From: Acidobacteriota bacterium
GTDB lineage: Bacteria > Acidobacteriota > UBA890 > WLXD01
Direction: 5' to 3'
DNA: 64,000 nucleotides
Assembly: GCA_012103255.1 (NCBI GenBank)
Contig: WLXD01000001.1
Coordinates: 1,067,501-1,131,500 of the forward strand
The notes under the pieces are model-generated. The model did no database searches. It was not told the DNA's origin and was given only the letters and a program-made list of their open reading frames with translations. The position numbers were made by a program, and so were the translations under genes. This document shows positions 37,411 through 46,017 of this stretch, in pieces; the stretch's first letter is position 1, and each line of letters starts with the position of its first letter.

Positions 37411-38671
37411 TCGAAGTCTCTGCCTCGTCACCATCGGTCTTGTGCTCAGCGCCGGGGTTGGCTCGGCCCGGGCCACAGATTCGTCGTGCGAGTCGGCCAA
37501 CGTTCTTTGTGTGGCTGCCGATGGGAGCGCCGAGTACGCGGATATCCAACACGCTGTCGACGCGGCTCGGCCTGGGTCCACCGTCTGGGTTCAGGCGGGC
37601 GACTACGCGGGCTTTCGTGTGCGCCGCGGCGGTAGCCCAGAGCACCAGCTGCGGATCGTCGCAGCGGCCGACGTTCGGATCATTGGATCCGAGCCCTACA
37701 GCCAGGAGGCGATCTACCTGGAGAACGTGTCCTGGGTGACGATCGAAGGCTTCGTGGTCGATGCGGCGGGATTGCCGGGATTCGCGCTCGGGGCACACGA
37801 CGCGCGGCCGGAAAGACCGATGCGCGGGCTACGGATAAGGAACAACGTAGTTCGCGGCGCCGGGAGCACCAACATCTATTTGTCGCAGGTCGCCGACTCG
37901 TTGATTGAAGGCAATGTGGCAGCGGGCTCGCGTACGAGTCACGGCATCTACCTGGCGAACGCAGGGTCCGACGACACGGTGCTGCGTGGCAACAACTCCT
38001 ACGACAACGCCAAGAACGGAATCCACTTCAACGGGGACCTGGCCTCGACCGGAGACGGGCTGCAGACGGGGTTGGTCATCGAGGCGAACGTTGTTCACGG
38101 AAACGCTGCGAATGGTCTCAACCTCGATGGGGTTCAAGCCAGCCGTATCCACAACAACCTCGTGTTCGGGAACCGCCGTCACGCGCTGCGTGCCTATGCG
38201 ATCGACGGCGCCGCGGGTCCGCACCGAGTCGTTGTTGTGAATAACACGTTCGTGGACAACGGCAGCTGGGCCATCAAATTCACTGATGACGACGGCGACC
38301 ATGTGTTCTTCAACAACATCCTGATCTCGGGGGCTGGCAGTATCGCGGTCGGCAACGTGTCACTCCACAGTGACTACAACCTCGCGCCGGGACCGTTCTC
38401 CTTTGATGGCGAGGCCTCCACCACCAGCCTTGCTGGCTGGCGTTCGGCAGGACTCGGTGTTCATGGAACACATCAGGAGGCCTCGGACGTATTCGTCGAC
38501 CGCGCTCTGGGTGACTTCCGACTTGCGCCGGATGCGGGCCGGAGCTTGCGAGGCGTCGCCACATTATCGGGCGAGGTCCCGCCCGCGAAGGACTTGCTCG
38601 GCCGAGATCGCGTTATGGATCCAGTTCTTGGTGCCTTCTCGGTGCCGTCCGACGCCCGACGCGGCAGATAG
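37400..38671 (+). CDS. Secreted right-handed parallel beta-helix protein (first of two paralogues)
   Basis: A 423-residue protein with a signal peptide (SLCLVTIGLVLSAGVGSARAT) and beta-helix repeats containing GNxxxxN and NNTFVDN turns, as in pectate-lyase-like or NosD-like folds. It starts like its paralogue with an IQHAVDAARPGSTVWVQAGDY segment. Such proteins in EPS loci may be lyases, epimerases or polymer-binding proteins; no catalytic residues can be named. The start is TTG at 37400 with GGAG upstream, overlapping the glycosyltransferase stop by 11 bases. Confidence 0.82.
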   Translation: MRADRSLCLVTIGLVLSAGVGSARATDSSCESANVLCVAADGSAEYADIQHAVDAARPGSTVWVQAGDYAGFRVRRGGSPEHQLRIVAAADVRIIGSEPYSQEAIYLENVSWVTIEGFVVDAAGLPGFALGAHDARPERPMRGLRIRNNVVRGAGSTNIYLSQVADSLIEGNVAAGSRTSHGIYLANAGSDDTVLRGNNSYDNAKNGIHFNGDLASTGDGLQTGLVIEANVVHGNAANGLNLDGVQASRIHNNLVFGNRRHALRAYAIDGAAGPHRVVVVNNTFVDNGSWAIKFTDDDGDHVFFNNILISGAGSIAVGNVSLHSDYNLAPGPFSFDGEASTTSLAGWRSAGLGVHGTHQEASDVFVDRALGDFRLAPDAGRSLRGVATLSGEVPPAKDLLGRDRVMDPVLGAFSVPSDARRGR

Positions 38672-38738
38672 CGTGCGGCCACGTCTGGCCACGAGCGCCC
38701 GGCAAACACTGTTTTGGGCTTCGTTCAGACCCACTAAT

Positions 38739-38773
38739 CGACGGACAATGGAGTGGGGAAGTTGTGTCCGTCG
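38739..38773. promoter_or_regulatory. 9-bp inverted repeat between the two beta-helix genes
   Basis: CGACGGACA (38739-38747) and TGTCCGTCG (38765-38773) form a perfect 9-bp dyad with a 17-base spacer, inside the only sizeable gap (129 bases) of the EPS operon. There is no T-tract, so it is not an obvious terminator. It could be an attenuating or mRNA-stabilising hairpin, or an operator for an internal promoter. Confidence 0.5.
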
Positions 38774-38800
38774 TTGGACGTTGAGGAGCCTGTGATTCCG

Positions 38801-40072
38801 ATGTTCCGAGCTCGTTCGCTATGCCTGGCCGGCGTCGGCGTGTTCTGCCTTCCGATGGGCGCGGTTGAAACCGTGTCGGGGGTAGAGTGCGGCGCGGCCC
38901 GGATCCTCTGCGTGGATGACACGCCGACGGCCGAGCGCGAGTACGAGTCGATTCAGGCTGCCGTCGACGACGCCCGTCGCGGCGACACCGTGATGGTGTT
39001 TCCGGGCCGCTACGCCGGCTTTCGCGTAACCCGGTCCGGCACCAGGAAACGCCCGATCGTGATCCAGGCATTCGGTCGCGCCCGGGTCGTGGATCCTGCG
39101 GCTGGTGATGATCGTGGGATTCATCTGAGCCGGGTTAGCTACGTGGAGATTCGTGACTTCGTGGTGAGCGCTGCCCGCATGCGCCAGGGCATCGCCGCGT
39201 CTGACGCTACCGCCAACAACCCCATGCGCGGCCTCATGATCGTTGGCAACGAGGTGTCCGGAGCCCGCTCCACTAACATCTACTTGTCGCAGGTCGCGGA
39301 TTCGCTGGTAGCCGGCAACACAGCATCAGGATCGCGCGAGAGTCACGGCATCTATCTTGCGAACGCGGGATCCGACGGCACGGAACTTCGCGGCAACCGG
39401 TGCTTCGGCAACGCCAAGAACGGTATCCACCTCAACGGCGATGCACGCGTGGGCGGCGACGGAGTTCACACCGACGTCATCGCCGACGGCAATGTCCTCC
39501 ACGACAACGCAGCCAATGGCTTCGATCTCGACGGAGTTCGAGAAAGCACGTTCGTCAACAACGTTGCCTACGACAATGGGCGGCATGGACCCCGCGCTTT
39601 CGCGATTGACGCCGCGGCCGGGCCAGCGCGGCTGGTGATCGCGAACAATACCTTTGTGGACAACGCCGGATGGGCGATCAAGCTCACTCAGGATGACGGT
39701 GGCCACCGCGTCTTCAACAACACCATGTTGTCCGACGCGGGAGGGTTGGCCGTGGATGCGGGGCTGCGCGCTGACTACAATGTCGCCGCGGTGTTCTCCC
39801 TCGATGGCGATACGACACTTCTCGATCTTGAGCAGTGGCAGGCCGCTGGCCGCGGCGCGAACTCCTTCGTCGCTTCGCGAACGGCTCTTTTCCAGCGCGC
39901 CAACAAGAGCGACTACCACCTCCGCAAGACGTCTCCTGCTCTCGACGCCGGAACACGGCGATTTGGCGGTGAGGCCGCGCCGGAACTCGACGCAGACCGG
40001 CTACCGCGGCCCGACGGCGCTGCGTACGACATCGGTGCCTACGAGCGCGACACGCAGGCGAAGTCGCGATGA
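38801..40072 (+). CDS. Secreted right-handed parallel beta-helix protein (second paralogue)
   Basis: About 423 residues with a signal peptide (RSLCLAGVGVFCLPMGAV) and the same beta-helix repeats as the gene before it. Shared blocks such as STNIYLSQVADSL, SHGIYLANAGSD and AKNGIH, NGD show a tandem duplication. It differs in its C-terminus, which ends with the DIGAYE motif common in secreted beta-helix proteins. The start is uncertain: ATG at 38801 or GTG at 38792, with GAGGAG at 38783-38788; the frame opens at 38753. The stop overlaps the CapK ATG by 4 bases. Confidence 0.82.
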   Translation: MFRARSLCLAGVGVFCLPMGAVETVSGVECGAARILCVDDTPTAEREYESIQAAVDDARRGDTVMVFPGRYAGFRVTRSGTRKRPIVIQAFGRARVVDPAAGDDRGIHLSRVSYVEIRDFVVSAARMRQGIAASDATANNPMRGLMIVGNEVSGARSTNIYLSQVADSLVAGNTASGSRESHGIYLANAGSDGTELRGNRCFGNAKNGIHLNGDARVGGDGVHTDVIADGNVLHDNAANGFDLDGVRESTFVNNVAYDNGRHGPRAFAIDAAAGPARLVIANNTFVDNAGWAIKLTQDDGGHRVFNNTMLSDAGGLAVDAGLRADYNVAAVFSLDGDTTLLDLEQWQAAGRGANSFVASRTALFQRANKSDYHLRKTSPALDAGTRRFGGEAAPELDADRLPRPDGAAYDIGAYERDTQAKSR

Positions 40073-41421
40073 ACATCTATCAGGACGTTCTATTCCGGGG
40101 CCTCGACGTTCTTCGCGGACGGCACAACGTTGAGCGCACCCGCTTCTTGCGAAAGTCGCAGTACTGGTCGGCGGATCAGTTGGCGGCCTGGCAGTTGGAG
40201 CGGCTCAACGCACTTCTTGCTCAGGCTCGCGACAACTCGCCGTTTTTCGCGCAACGCCTTGCCTCCGTGCGCTTGCCGATGACGGACGTTGCCGGCCTGG
40301 CTGATCTGCCCGTCTTGACCAAAGCCGATATCCGCGCGCATCGAGAGCGCATCCGTACGACGAATCTTGCTGCGCATCGGTACGTGCTGAATCGGACCGG
40401 GGGCTCGACCGGCGAGCCCATCCACTACTACTGGGACAAGAATGGGCAGGACTGGAATCGGGGCTCTGTGTACCGCTCCGGCGAATGGGCGGGCCTCGCG
40501 CTAGGCGACCGCGCGATCAACATGTCTGGAGCCGTGATCGATGCCTCTGAGAGTGAGCGCTGGTCGCACCGTGCTGCCAATTGGATCTTGCGCCATCGAG
40601 ACTGTCCCGTTGCAGCGGTCACGAATTCTGACCTGGTCGACTATCACCGCACGTTGATGCGATTCCGGCCGGCGAGCATCTGGGGCTACGCGAGCGCGAT
40701 CGATGCTTTCGCGGCACACATCGAACGCACCGGATCGGCCGGCGGCTACCATTTCCTACGCGCGCTCGTGACGAGTTCCGAGACGCTTCGGCCCGAACAG
40801 CGCGAGCGCATCGAACGTGTCTTCGGCACCGGCAAGGTCTTCGATCACTACGGCAGCCGCGAGGTGTATTTGGCGGCCGAGTGTGCCGCCCACGACGGTT
40901 ACCACGTGCATGCCGAGGTACTGATTGTCGAAGTGGTGGGCCCCGATGATCGGCCGTGTGCACCTGGGCAGCTCGGCCGCGTTCTCGTTACCGACCTGTC
41001 GAATCACGCATTCCCCTTCATTCGCTACGAAATCGGCGACCTGGCCGTGGCGGCGCCACCGACGCCCTGCGCTTGCGGTGTGACCCTGCCTCGGCTGACG
41101 CGGGTGGAAGGCCGGGTCGGCGATCTGGTGGTTCTGCCCGATCGCATTCTCACAGTGCCCAACTTCTGCACGTTGTTCTCGACCTTTGCCGATGGCATCG
41201 ACGCATTCCAGGTCCAGCAGGACAGCCTGGACGGATTCCGTGTCCTACTGAAAACCGGCACCGGCTACACCGAGGCGATTGAACAGCGTCTGCGCGAGGC
41301 GCTGGCGGAGCTGGGCGGCAACGCCCAGGTCGAGATCTCGACCGACCAGCCGATCCCGGTGTCGGAATCGGGCAAGCGCCGATTTGTCATTTCGGGCGTC
41401 GACCTGGATCGCGTGGCATGA
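40069..41421 (+). CDS. CapK/PaaK-like adenylate-forming enzyme
   Basis: A 450-residue phenylacetate-CoA-ligase-like protein. The ATP-binding loop GGSTGEP is near residue 111, with FDHYGSREVYLAAEC (adenine/acyl pocket), RYEIGDLAV and a C-terminal small domain (VEGRVGDLVVLPDR). CapK proteins of capsule and EPS loci are thought to activate an acyl or amino-acyl group for decoration of a sugar. It is paralogous to the CapK half of the fusion at 1922-4132. It overlaps both neighbours by 4 bases. The GNAT protein at 46014 could be a partner in substituent transfer (inference). Confidence 0.87.
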   Translation: MNIYQDVLFRGLDVLRGRHNVERTRFLRKSQYWSADQLAAWQLERLNALLAQARDNSPFFAQRLASVRLPMTDVAGLADLPVLTKADIRAHRERIRTTNLAAHRYVLNRTGGSTGEPIHYYWDKNGQDWNRGSVYRSGEWAGLALGDRAINMSGAVIDASESERWSHRAANWILRHRDCPVAAVTNSDLVDYHRTLMRFRPASIWGYASAIDAFAAHIERTGSAGGYHFLRALVTSSETLRPEQRERIERVFGTGKVFDHYGSREVYLAAECAAHDGYHVHAEVLIVEVVGPDDRPCAPGQLGRVLVTDLSNHAFPFIRYEIGDLAVAAPPTPCACGVTLPRLTRVEGRVGDLVVLPDRILTVPNFCTLFSTFADGIDAFQVQQDSLDGFRVLLKTGTGYTEAIEQRLREALAELGGNAQVEISTDQPIPVSESGKRRFVISGVDLDRVA

Positions 41422-42131
41422 GGGGCGCCCTGGGTATGCTGAAGCGAGCGGTCCAGAGCCTGATTCAGGAGCTTTTCCCATCCGTCTTGCTCTCGCGCTT
41501 GCCGCGGAGCGCCGGGAACGCGGTGAGTCTGACGTTCGATGATGGGCCGCATCCGGTGAACACTCCGCGGATTCTGGGGGTTCTCCGAGACCACGGCGTG
41601 CATGCCACCTTCTTCGTGTCTGGTGACGCCTGCGCTGAGCATCCCGACCTGGTGCGCGCCATCGCCGACGGCGGACATGAGGTCGCGAATCACGGATACG
41701 GCCACTACGCGCCCGACGAGGTTGGTACTGAGGAGTACTTGGCCGCGGTAGATCGAGGGCAGGAGTTGGTCGACGAATTCCTGGGAAGCCCGCAGCCCCG
41801 CGTCTTTCGGCCGCCATACGGGAAACTGACCGCACGCCTCTTCATTGCGCTGTGGCGGCGTGGCTATCGTCTCGTGTTGTGGAACGTCGACAGTCGGGAC
41901 AGTTACACCACAGATCCGGACGGCGTGATTCAGCAGGTATTCGACGCCGATGTCGGCCCGCGCTCGATTGTCCTCATGCACGAGGACTACGACTGGACGG
42001 TCGACGCGCTGCCCGACCTGATCCAGCGCATCGATGGGCTAGGACTCAGGTTCACCACCACCGGGCTTGGTGGCGCTGTGCCCCTGCGTGCCCGCAAGCC
42101 GGCCCCTCCTGGCGAGGAGCGGTGCGCGTGA
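41418..42131 (+). CDS. NodB-type polysaccharide deacetylase
   Basis: A compact 237-residue NodB domain: SLTFDDGPHPVNTP, HATFFVSG, zinc-binding H-x3-H in NHGYGHY, FRPPYGKLT and SIVLMHED. All usual catalytic and metal positions are present. It lacks a clear signal peptide, although a hydrophobic-basic N-terminus exists. It probably removes N- or O-acetyl groups from an EPS precursor. It overlaps the CapK gene and the next glycosyltransferase by 4 bases each. Confidence 0.9.
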   Translation: MRGALGMLKRAVQSLIQELFPSVLLSRLPRSAGNAVSLTFDDGPHPVNTPRILGVLRDHGVHATFFVSGDACAEHPDLVRAIADGGHEVANHGYGHYAPDEVGTEEYLAAVDRGQELVDEFLGSPQPRVFRPPYGKLTARLFIALWRRGYRLVLWNVDSRDSYTTDPDGVIQQVFDADVGPRSIVLMHEDYDWTVDALPDLIQRIDGLGLRFTTTGLGGAVPLRARKPAPPGEERCA

Positions 42132-43116
42132 ACACCTCCATCTCTTCCCAACCGGTAATTGGTCTTGTGGCGGAGTTCCCGCCGCCCGCGGCGGGTATGA
42201 CCGTGCAGGCCGCGACCCTGCAACGCCGACTCGAAGAGGACGGCTACCGGGTCATTGCAGTGGCAACCAACCCGCCGCTGCCGGCTCCGTTGCGCTTCCT
42301 CTCGAGGGTTCGAGGCGTGCGCGGCCTGATCGCGTGGGGGCGCTTCTTGGCTGCCTTGCCTCGATTGCGTCGTGTCGACGTCGTACATCTGTTCGCTGCG
42401 TCCTGGCTCAACTTCTTTCTCTTCGCGACGCCGACGTCGTTGACCTCCCGCGCATTGGGTCGGCCGCTGGTCATCCACTACCACGGGGGCGCCGCGGCAG
42501 CGTTCCTGGATCGTTGGGCTCGCATCGCGTTGCCGGTGCTATCCCTGGCGCGACCGATCGTGGTGCCTTCGAGCTTTCTGGCCGACGTGTTCGGCAAGTA
42601 CGGGCTTCGCACGACCGTCGTTCCGAACCCGGTCAGCGCGCGGCGCTCGAGTGTCTCGCTGGGCGCCTGGAGATCGCAGAGCACGTCGATTTCCTCGGCA
42701 ACGTGCCCCATGAGCAGATGGAACGGGTTCGCGCGGGTTGCCACGCACTTCTGAATACGTCGCGCGTGGACAATCAACCCGTCTCCTTGATCGAAGCGAT
42801 GGCCTCAGGTTTGCCGATCGTGAGCACTGATGCCGGCGGTATCCCCGATCTTGTGCAGCACGGCACTACGGCGCTCCTGGCCGACGTGGGCGATAGCCAG
42901 ACCCTTGGTCGCCACCTGCAAGAAGTGTTCACGGATGCCGACGTCTACCAGCGACTCCGGCACGCCGGACTCGAACAAGCCGAGACCTTCGCCTGGAGCC
43001 ATGTCGGCAGCGCGTGGCGCGAGATCTACGCAGGTTCTCAGCGCGACGGGACACCTGCGCGAGCGACGGAATCATCGGATGTGGCGGCTCGTCCGCGGGG
43101 CGAGGTGCGACCGTGA
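42128..43116 (+). pseudogene. GT4 glycosyltransferase with internal deletion and frameshift
   Basis: The first frame from GTG 42128 gives a normal GT4 acceptor domain (IGLVAEFPPPAAGMTVQA...VVHLFAASWLNFF...YGLRTTVVPNPV). Immediately after PNPV the homology jumps to a later part of the fold in the +2 frame (AALECLAGRLEIAEHVDFLGNVPHEQM, then NQPVSLIEAMASGLPIVSTDAGGIPDLV). The usual 60-75 residues between these blocks, including the start of the donor domain, are missing, and the net change is not a multiple of three. The breakpoint lies near 42633-42650 in a GCGCGCGGCGC stretch. It is either a real internal deletion or an assembly collapse. As written it would not make an active enzyme. Confidence 0.78.
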
Positions 43117-44363
43117 TCACCGTCTACCTCACGCTGTTGATCATTTCGCCGCAGGACTGGTGGGGCCCCATGCTCGGGCTCCCCGTCGATTACATCCTTT
43201 ACCCGATCTGGTTCGCGGTCCTGCTAGCAACCGGGCGTTCGAAGTACCTGCTGAAGTTCACCCGCCAGGACCAGCTACTGGCCGCTTTCGTGACCTGGCT
43301 CTACATCTCGTCGTTCGCCAACTATGCGAACGGGATCAACGGGTACTACCTGTACATGTACGCCAAGTGGTTCGTCCTGTACAAGATGGTCGCGGCGAGC
43401 CTGCCGAATCTCGATCGACTGCGACGAACAGCGACGGTATTCGGCGCACTCGGGATGGTCCTGGTGGTGCAGTCGATTCAGCACTTCAACAGTGCAAGTC
43501 AGACGGGCTGGGCCGGACAGTCTCTCGGTTGGATCGACCCGGCCGCGGCCGCGGCGGGGGTGCCCGGGCGCACTCAATGGGTGTCGATCTTTGATGGCCC
43601 CGGCGTGTTCTGTGTGGTCTTTACGATCACGCTGCCGTTCCTGCTCCAGTACGTGTCGGCGCCGTACGGGCTCATGCGCCGTGCCGGCGCAGCGCTATTG
43701 CTTCTGCCGCTCGGCCTCGCGATCTACTACACCGGCAGCCGCGGTGGCTTTCTCGCAACGCTCGCCGTACTGGCGCTGCACTTCCTCATGCGAACCCGTA
43801 TCTCGACCTTCCATCTGGCGGCGGTGGGCGGCGCATTGACCACGGTATTCCTCGCTGCGCCCGCCTACATGACCAGTCTGTACGACGCCAACAGCTCCGC
43901 GCAGCATCGTGTGGACATGTGGATTCAGGGTCTCGAGATGGTCCGTTACTACCCGATGTTCGGCGTCGGTCGCGGGCATTTTGCCGACTACACCGGTCGC
44001 CTGATCGCGCACAATTCGGTGATCGAGATCGCGGCAGAACTGGGCTTGCCCGGGATCTTGCTCTGGACCGCCGTGATCTACGCCGCCTTCAAGAGCCTGT
44101 TGCTGTTCGTGCAGAGCGAGCCGTCCGACCGCGACCGGGTCTTTGCCTATGCGCTCGGTATCAGCCTGGCCGGCTATCTCGTGAGCGCCATGTTCGTGAC
44201 GCTGGAATACGAGACGCTCTATTTCCTGCTCGGACTCGCCGCTGCTGTCGGGTATCAGCTCGCCGAGCCACCGCGATTCACCCGTCGTGACGCCATGGTT
44301 GTTGCCAGTGGCGTGGGTGCCTTCTTCATTGGCCTGCGGCTCTTTGTCGCCATTTACTACTGA
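43113..44363 (+). CDS. Wzy/O-antigen-ligase family membrane protein
   Basis: About 416 residues with 10-12 membrane helices and the Wzy_C hallmark region LAIYYTGSRGGFLATLAVL, followed by a periplasmic loop with HRVDMWIQGLEMVRYYPMFGVGRGHF, in which the conserved Arg and Gly/His residues of polymerases and ligases occur. It is probably the EPS polymerase, working on units flipped by the Wzx protein. Resemblance to O-ligases of XrtA loci makes a ligase role possible. The GTG start at 43113 overlaps the previous stop by 4 bases; the frame opens at 43014. Confidence 0.85.
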   Translation: MITVYLTLLIISPQDWWGPMLGLPVDYILYPIWFAVLLATGRSKYLLKFTRQDQLLAAFVTWLYISSFANYANGINGYYLYMYAKWFVLYKMVAASLPNLDRLRRTATVFGALGMVLVVQSIQHFNSASQTGWAGQSLGWIDPAAAAAGVPGRTQWVSIFDGPGVFCVVFTITLPFLLQYVSAPYGLMRRAGAALLLLPLGLAIYYTGSRGGFLATLAVLALHFLMRTRISTFHLAAVGGALTTVFLAAPAYMTSLYDANSSAQHRVDMWIQGLEMVRYYPMFGVGRGHFADYTGRLIAHNSVIEIAAELGLPGILLWTAVIYAAFKSLLLFVQSEPSDRDRVFAYALGISLAGYLVSAMFVTLEYETLYFLLGLAAAVGYQLAEPPRFTRRDAMVVASGVGAFFIGLRLFVAIYY

Positions 44364-44367
44364 TCAG

Positions 44368-46017
44368 ATGAACACCGAGACGTTCACACGCTTGTGCCGC
44401 GCGGTCGATCTGGCCGGTTGGCGGTATCTGCTGCCGGCGGGGAAGCGCCGGCGTGTGCTCTGTCTCGATCTGGGGCACGGCGCAGCGACGCTCGCGTTGG
44501 CGCAGAGCTGCGACGAGGTTCTGTCGGTTCCGCTGCACGCCGAGGACCACGAACATCTGGCCCGACGAGTCAGGGAGTCGGGAGCGAGCAACGTCCGCGT
44601 CTGCGAATCGATCGCAAGCGCGCATGCAGGCTCCGGGCGAATCGACGGATTGGTGGCGATTCTCTTCCGCTGCGACCACGCGGGACACCGGGCGCGCTAC
44701 GCGCGAAGCCGTCTCCGTCGCGCCGTCGCGAAGGCCGGCGACGGTTTCGTGCTGCTAGGACTGCCCAACGCTCTCGGCTACAACGCACGCCCGCGGCCGT
44801 GGGGCGCCGGTCTACGGGTGCATGGCGCTCGGGCGGTGGAAACTCTTGCCAGTCGCGAACGTAATCGATCGGTCAGGACATGGCCGGTGCTGCTGCATGA
44901 CGGAGCGCCCTTTGAGGTGCTTCACGGCCCCTACAGGGCAGCTGGCGGGAGTCGCCGCCGGTCCGAGCGCATCAAGCAACTTTGCCTCGGGCGACGCGGG
45001 TCGCGGTGGCTTGCTCCCGGGTTCCTTGTCCTGGCTGATTCTGATCCGGGAACCCTGGTGGTGGACGAGGCTCTACGCCAGGTCGATGCCGCAACGGGGA
45101 AGCGTTCGCGGTTGCGTCGTCAGTTGGCAATGCGTGACAAGACGATCCTCGTGACAGAGGACGACGAGCGCGGACACATCGTGGTCCTTCCGCGAACAGA
45201 AGTGGCGCTCGAGCGGCGTCGGCACGAGGCCCACGTATTGCGTAGCGCCCAGTCGCTAGCCCCGCGACTGCGTTCGCTGGTGCCTCGGGTGCAGGGCGAG
45301 GGTGATTTCGAGGGCCAGGCCTGGTTCGCGATTGAACGAGTCGGCGGCGAGTTCATTGACGAGCCGGTAGCTGACCTCGAAACGCTGAGTGAACGCGCGG
45401 CGGCGGTGCTGGTCGATTTGCACGACCAGACTCGCGAAGAGGTAACGGTGGACGCAGCCATCTACGACGCACACTTTGGACGCTTGATTGCTGCGGCCGC
45501 GGGGCGTCACCCCGATAGCGATACCGAATTCGCACGCATCGATGCCGCCCTGCGCCAGGCCTTGCTCGGTCACAAATTTCCCTTCGTATGGATGCACGGC
45601 GACTACAAGATCGAGAATGTGGGCATAGACCCGCAGCGTCGTGAGCCCGTCTCGATCATCGACTGGGAACTCAGCGAACCCACGGGCTTTCCGCTGATCG
45701 ATCTCAAGTATCTGCTCGTATACAACCGCATGATTCGCGGCCGCTGCCCGTTCGACGCAGTGCACCGGCTGGTAGCCGACGGGGTCGGTTGGACCGACTG
45801 GGAGTCGGAACTCCTGGACGAGTACTGCGTGGCGCTCAAACTCACCGATCACATGCGCCGCGTTCTGCGGGCGCTCTTCATCGTTCAGAGCGTAGGTGCG
45901 CGCCTGCAGTACAACCTCGAAGATCCCACCGAGCGCGAGCCCTTCTTCCAGTTGATCGGGTCTGCCCTGGACTTGCTCATCGAAGTCAATCAAGCCCGTG
46001 AGGAACACGCCGCATGA
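44368..46017 (+). CDS. Methyltransferase-like domain fused to APH-type kinase
   Basis: About 549 residues. Residues about 20-165 look like a Rossmann methyltransferase-type domain (RRVLCLDLGHGAATLALAQ and a following acidic turn), somewhat degenerate. From about 280 on, an aminoglycoside-phosphotransferase/choline-kinase fold appears, with the catalytic loop WMHGDYKIENVGIDP and metal-binding VSIIDWELSEPTGFPLIDL. The kinase residues H-G-D-x-K-x-x-N and D-W are intact. It may phosphorylate a sugar or polyol in EPS synthesis; antibiotic resistance is unlikely in this context. ATG at 44368 lies 4 bases after the polymerase stop; the frame opens at 44287. Confidence 0.82.
   Translation: MNTETFTRLCRAVDLAGWRYLLPAGKRRRVLCLDLGHGAATLALAQSCDEVLSVPLHAEDHEHLARRVRESGASNVRVCESIASAHAGSGRIDGLVAILFRCDHAGHRARYARSRLRRAVAKAGDGFVLLGLPNALGYNARPRPWGAGLRVHGARAVETLASRERNRSVRTWPVLLHDGAPFEVLHGPYRAAGGSRRRSERIKQLCLGRRGSRWLAPGFLVLADSDPGTLVVDEALRQVDAATGKRSRLRRQLAMRDKTILVTEDDERGHIVVLPRTEVALERRRHEAHVLRSAQSLAPRLRSLVPRVQGEGDFEGQAWFAIERVGGEFIDEPVADLETLSERAAAVLVDLHDQTREEVTVDAAIYDAHFGRLIAAAAGRHPDSDTEFARIDAALRQALLGHKFPFVWMHGDYKIENVGIDPQRREPVSIIDWELSEPTGFPLIDLKYLLVYNRMIRGRCPFDAVHRLVADGVGWTDWESELLDEYCVALKLTDHMRRVLRALFIVQSVGARLQYNLEDPTEREPFFQLIGSALDLLIEVNQAREEHAA

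Noticed and set aside
35932-37581. A 549-codon minus-strand open frame opposite the GT4 fusion
   Set aside because: No recognisable motifs, composition of an antisense shadow, and the plus strand encodes clear GT4 domains.
44368-46017. Aminoglycoside resistance gene
   Set aside because: The APH-type fold is shared with many sugar and choline kinases; fusion to another domain and the EPS context argue against resistance.
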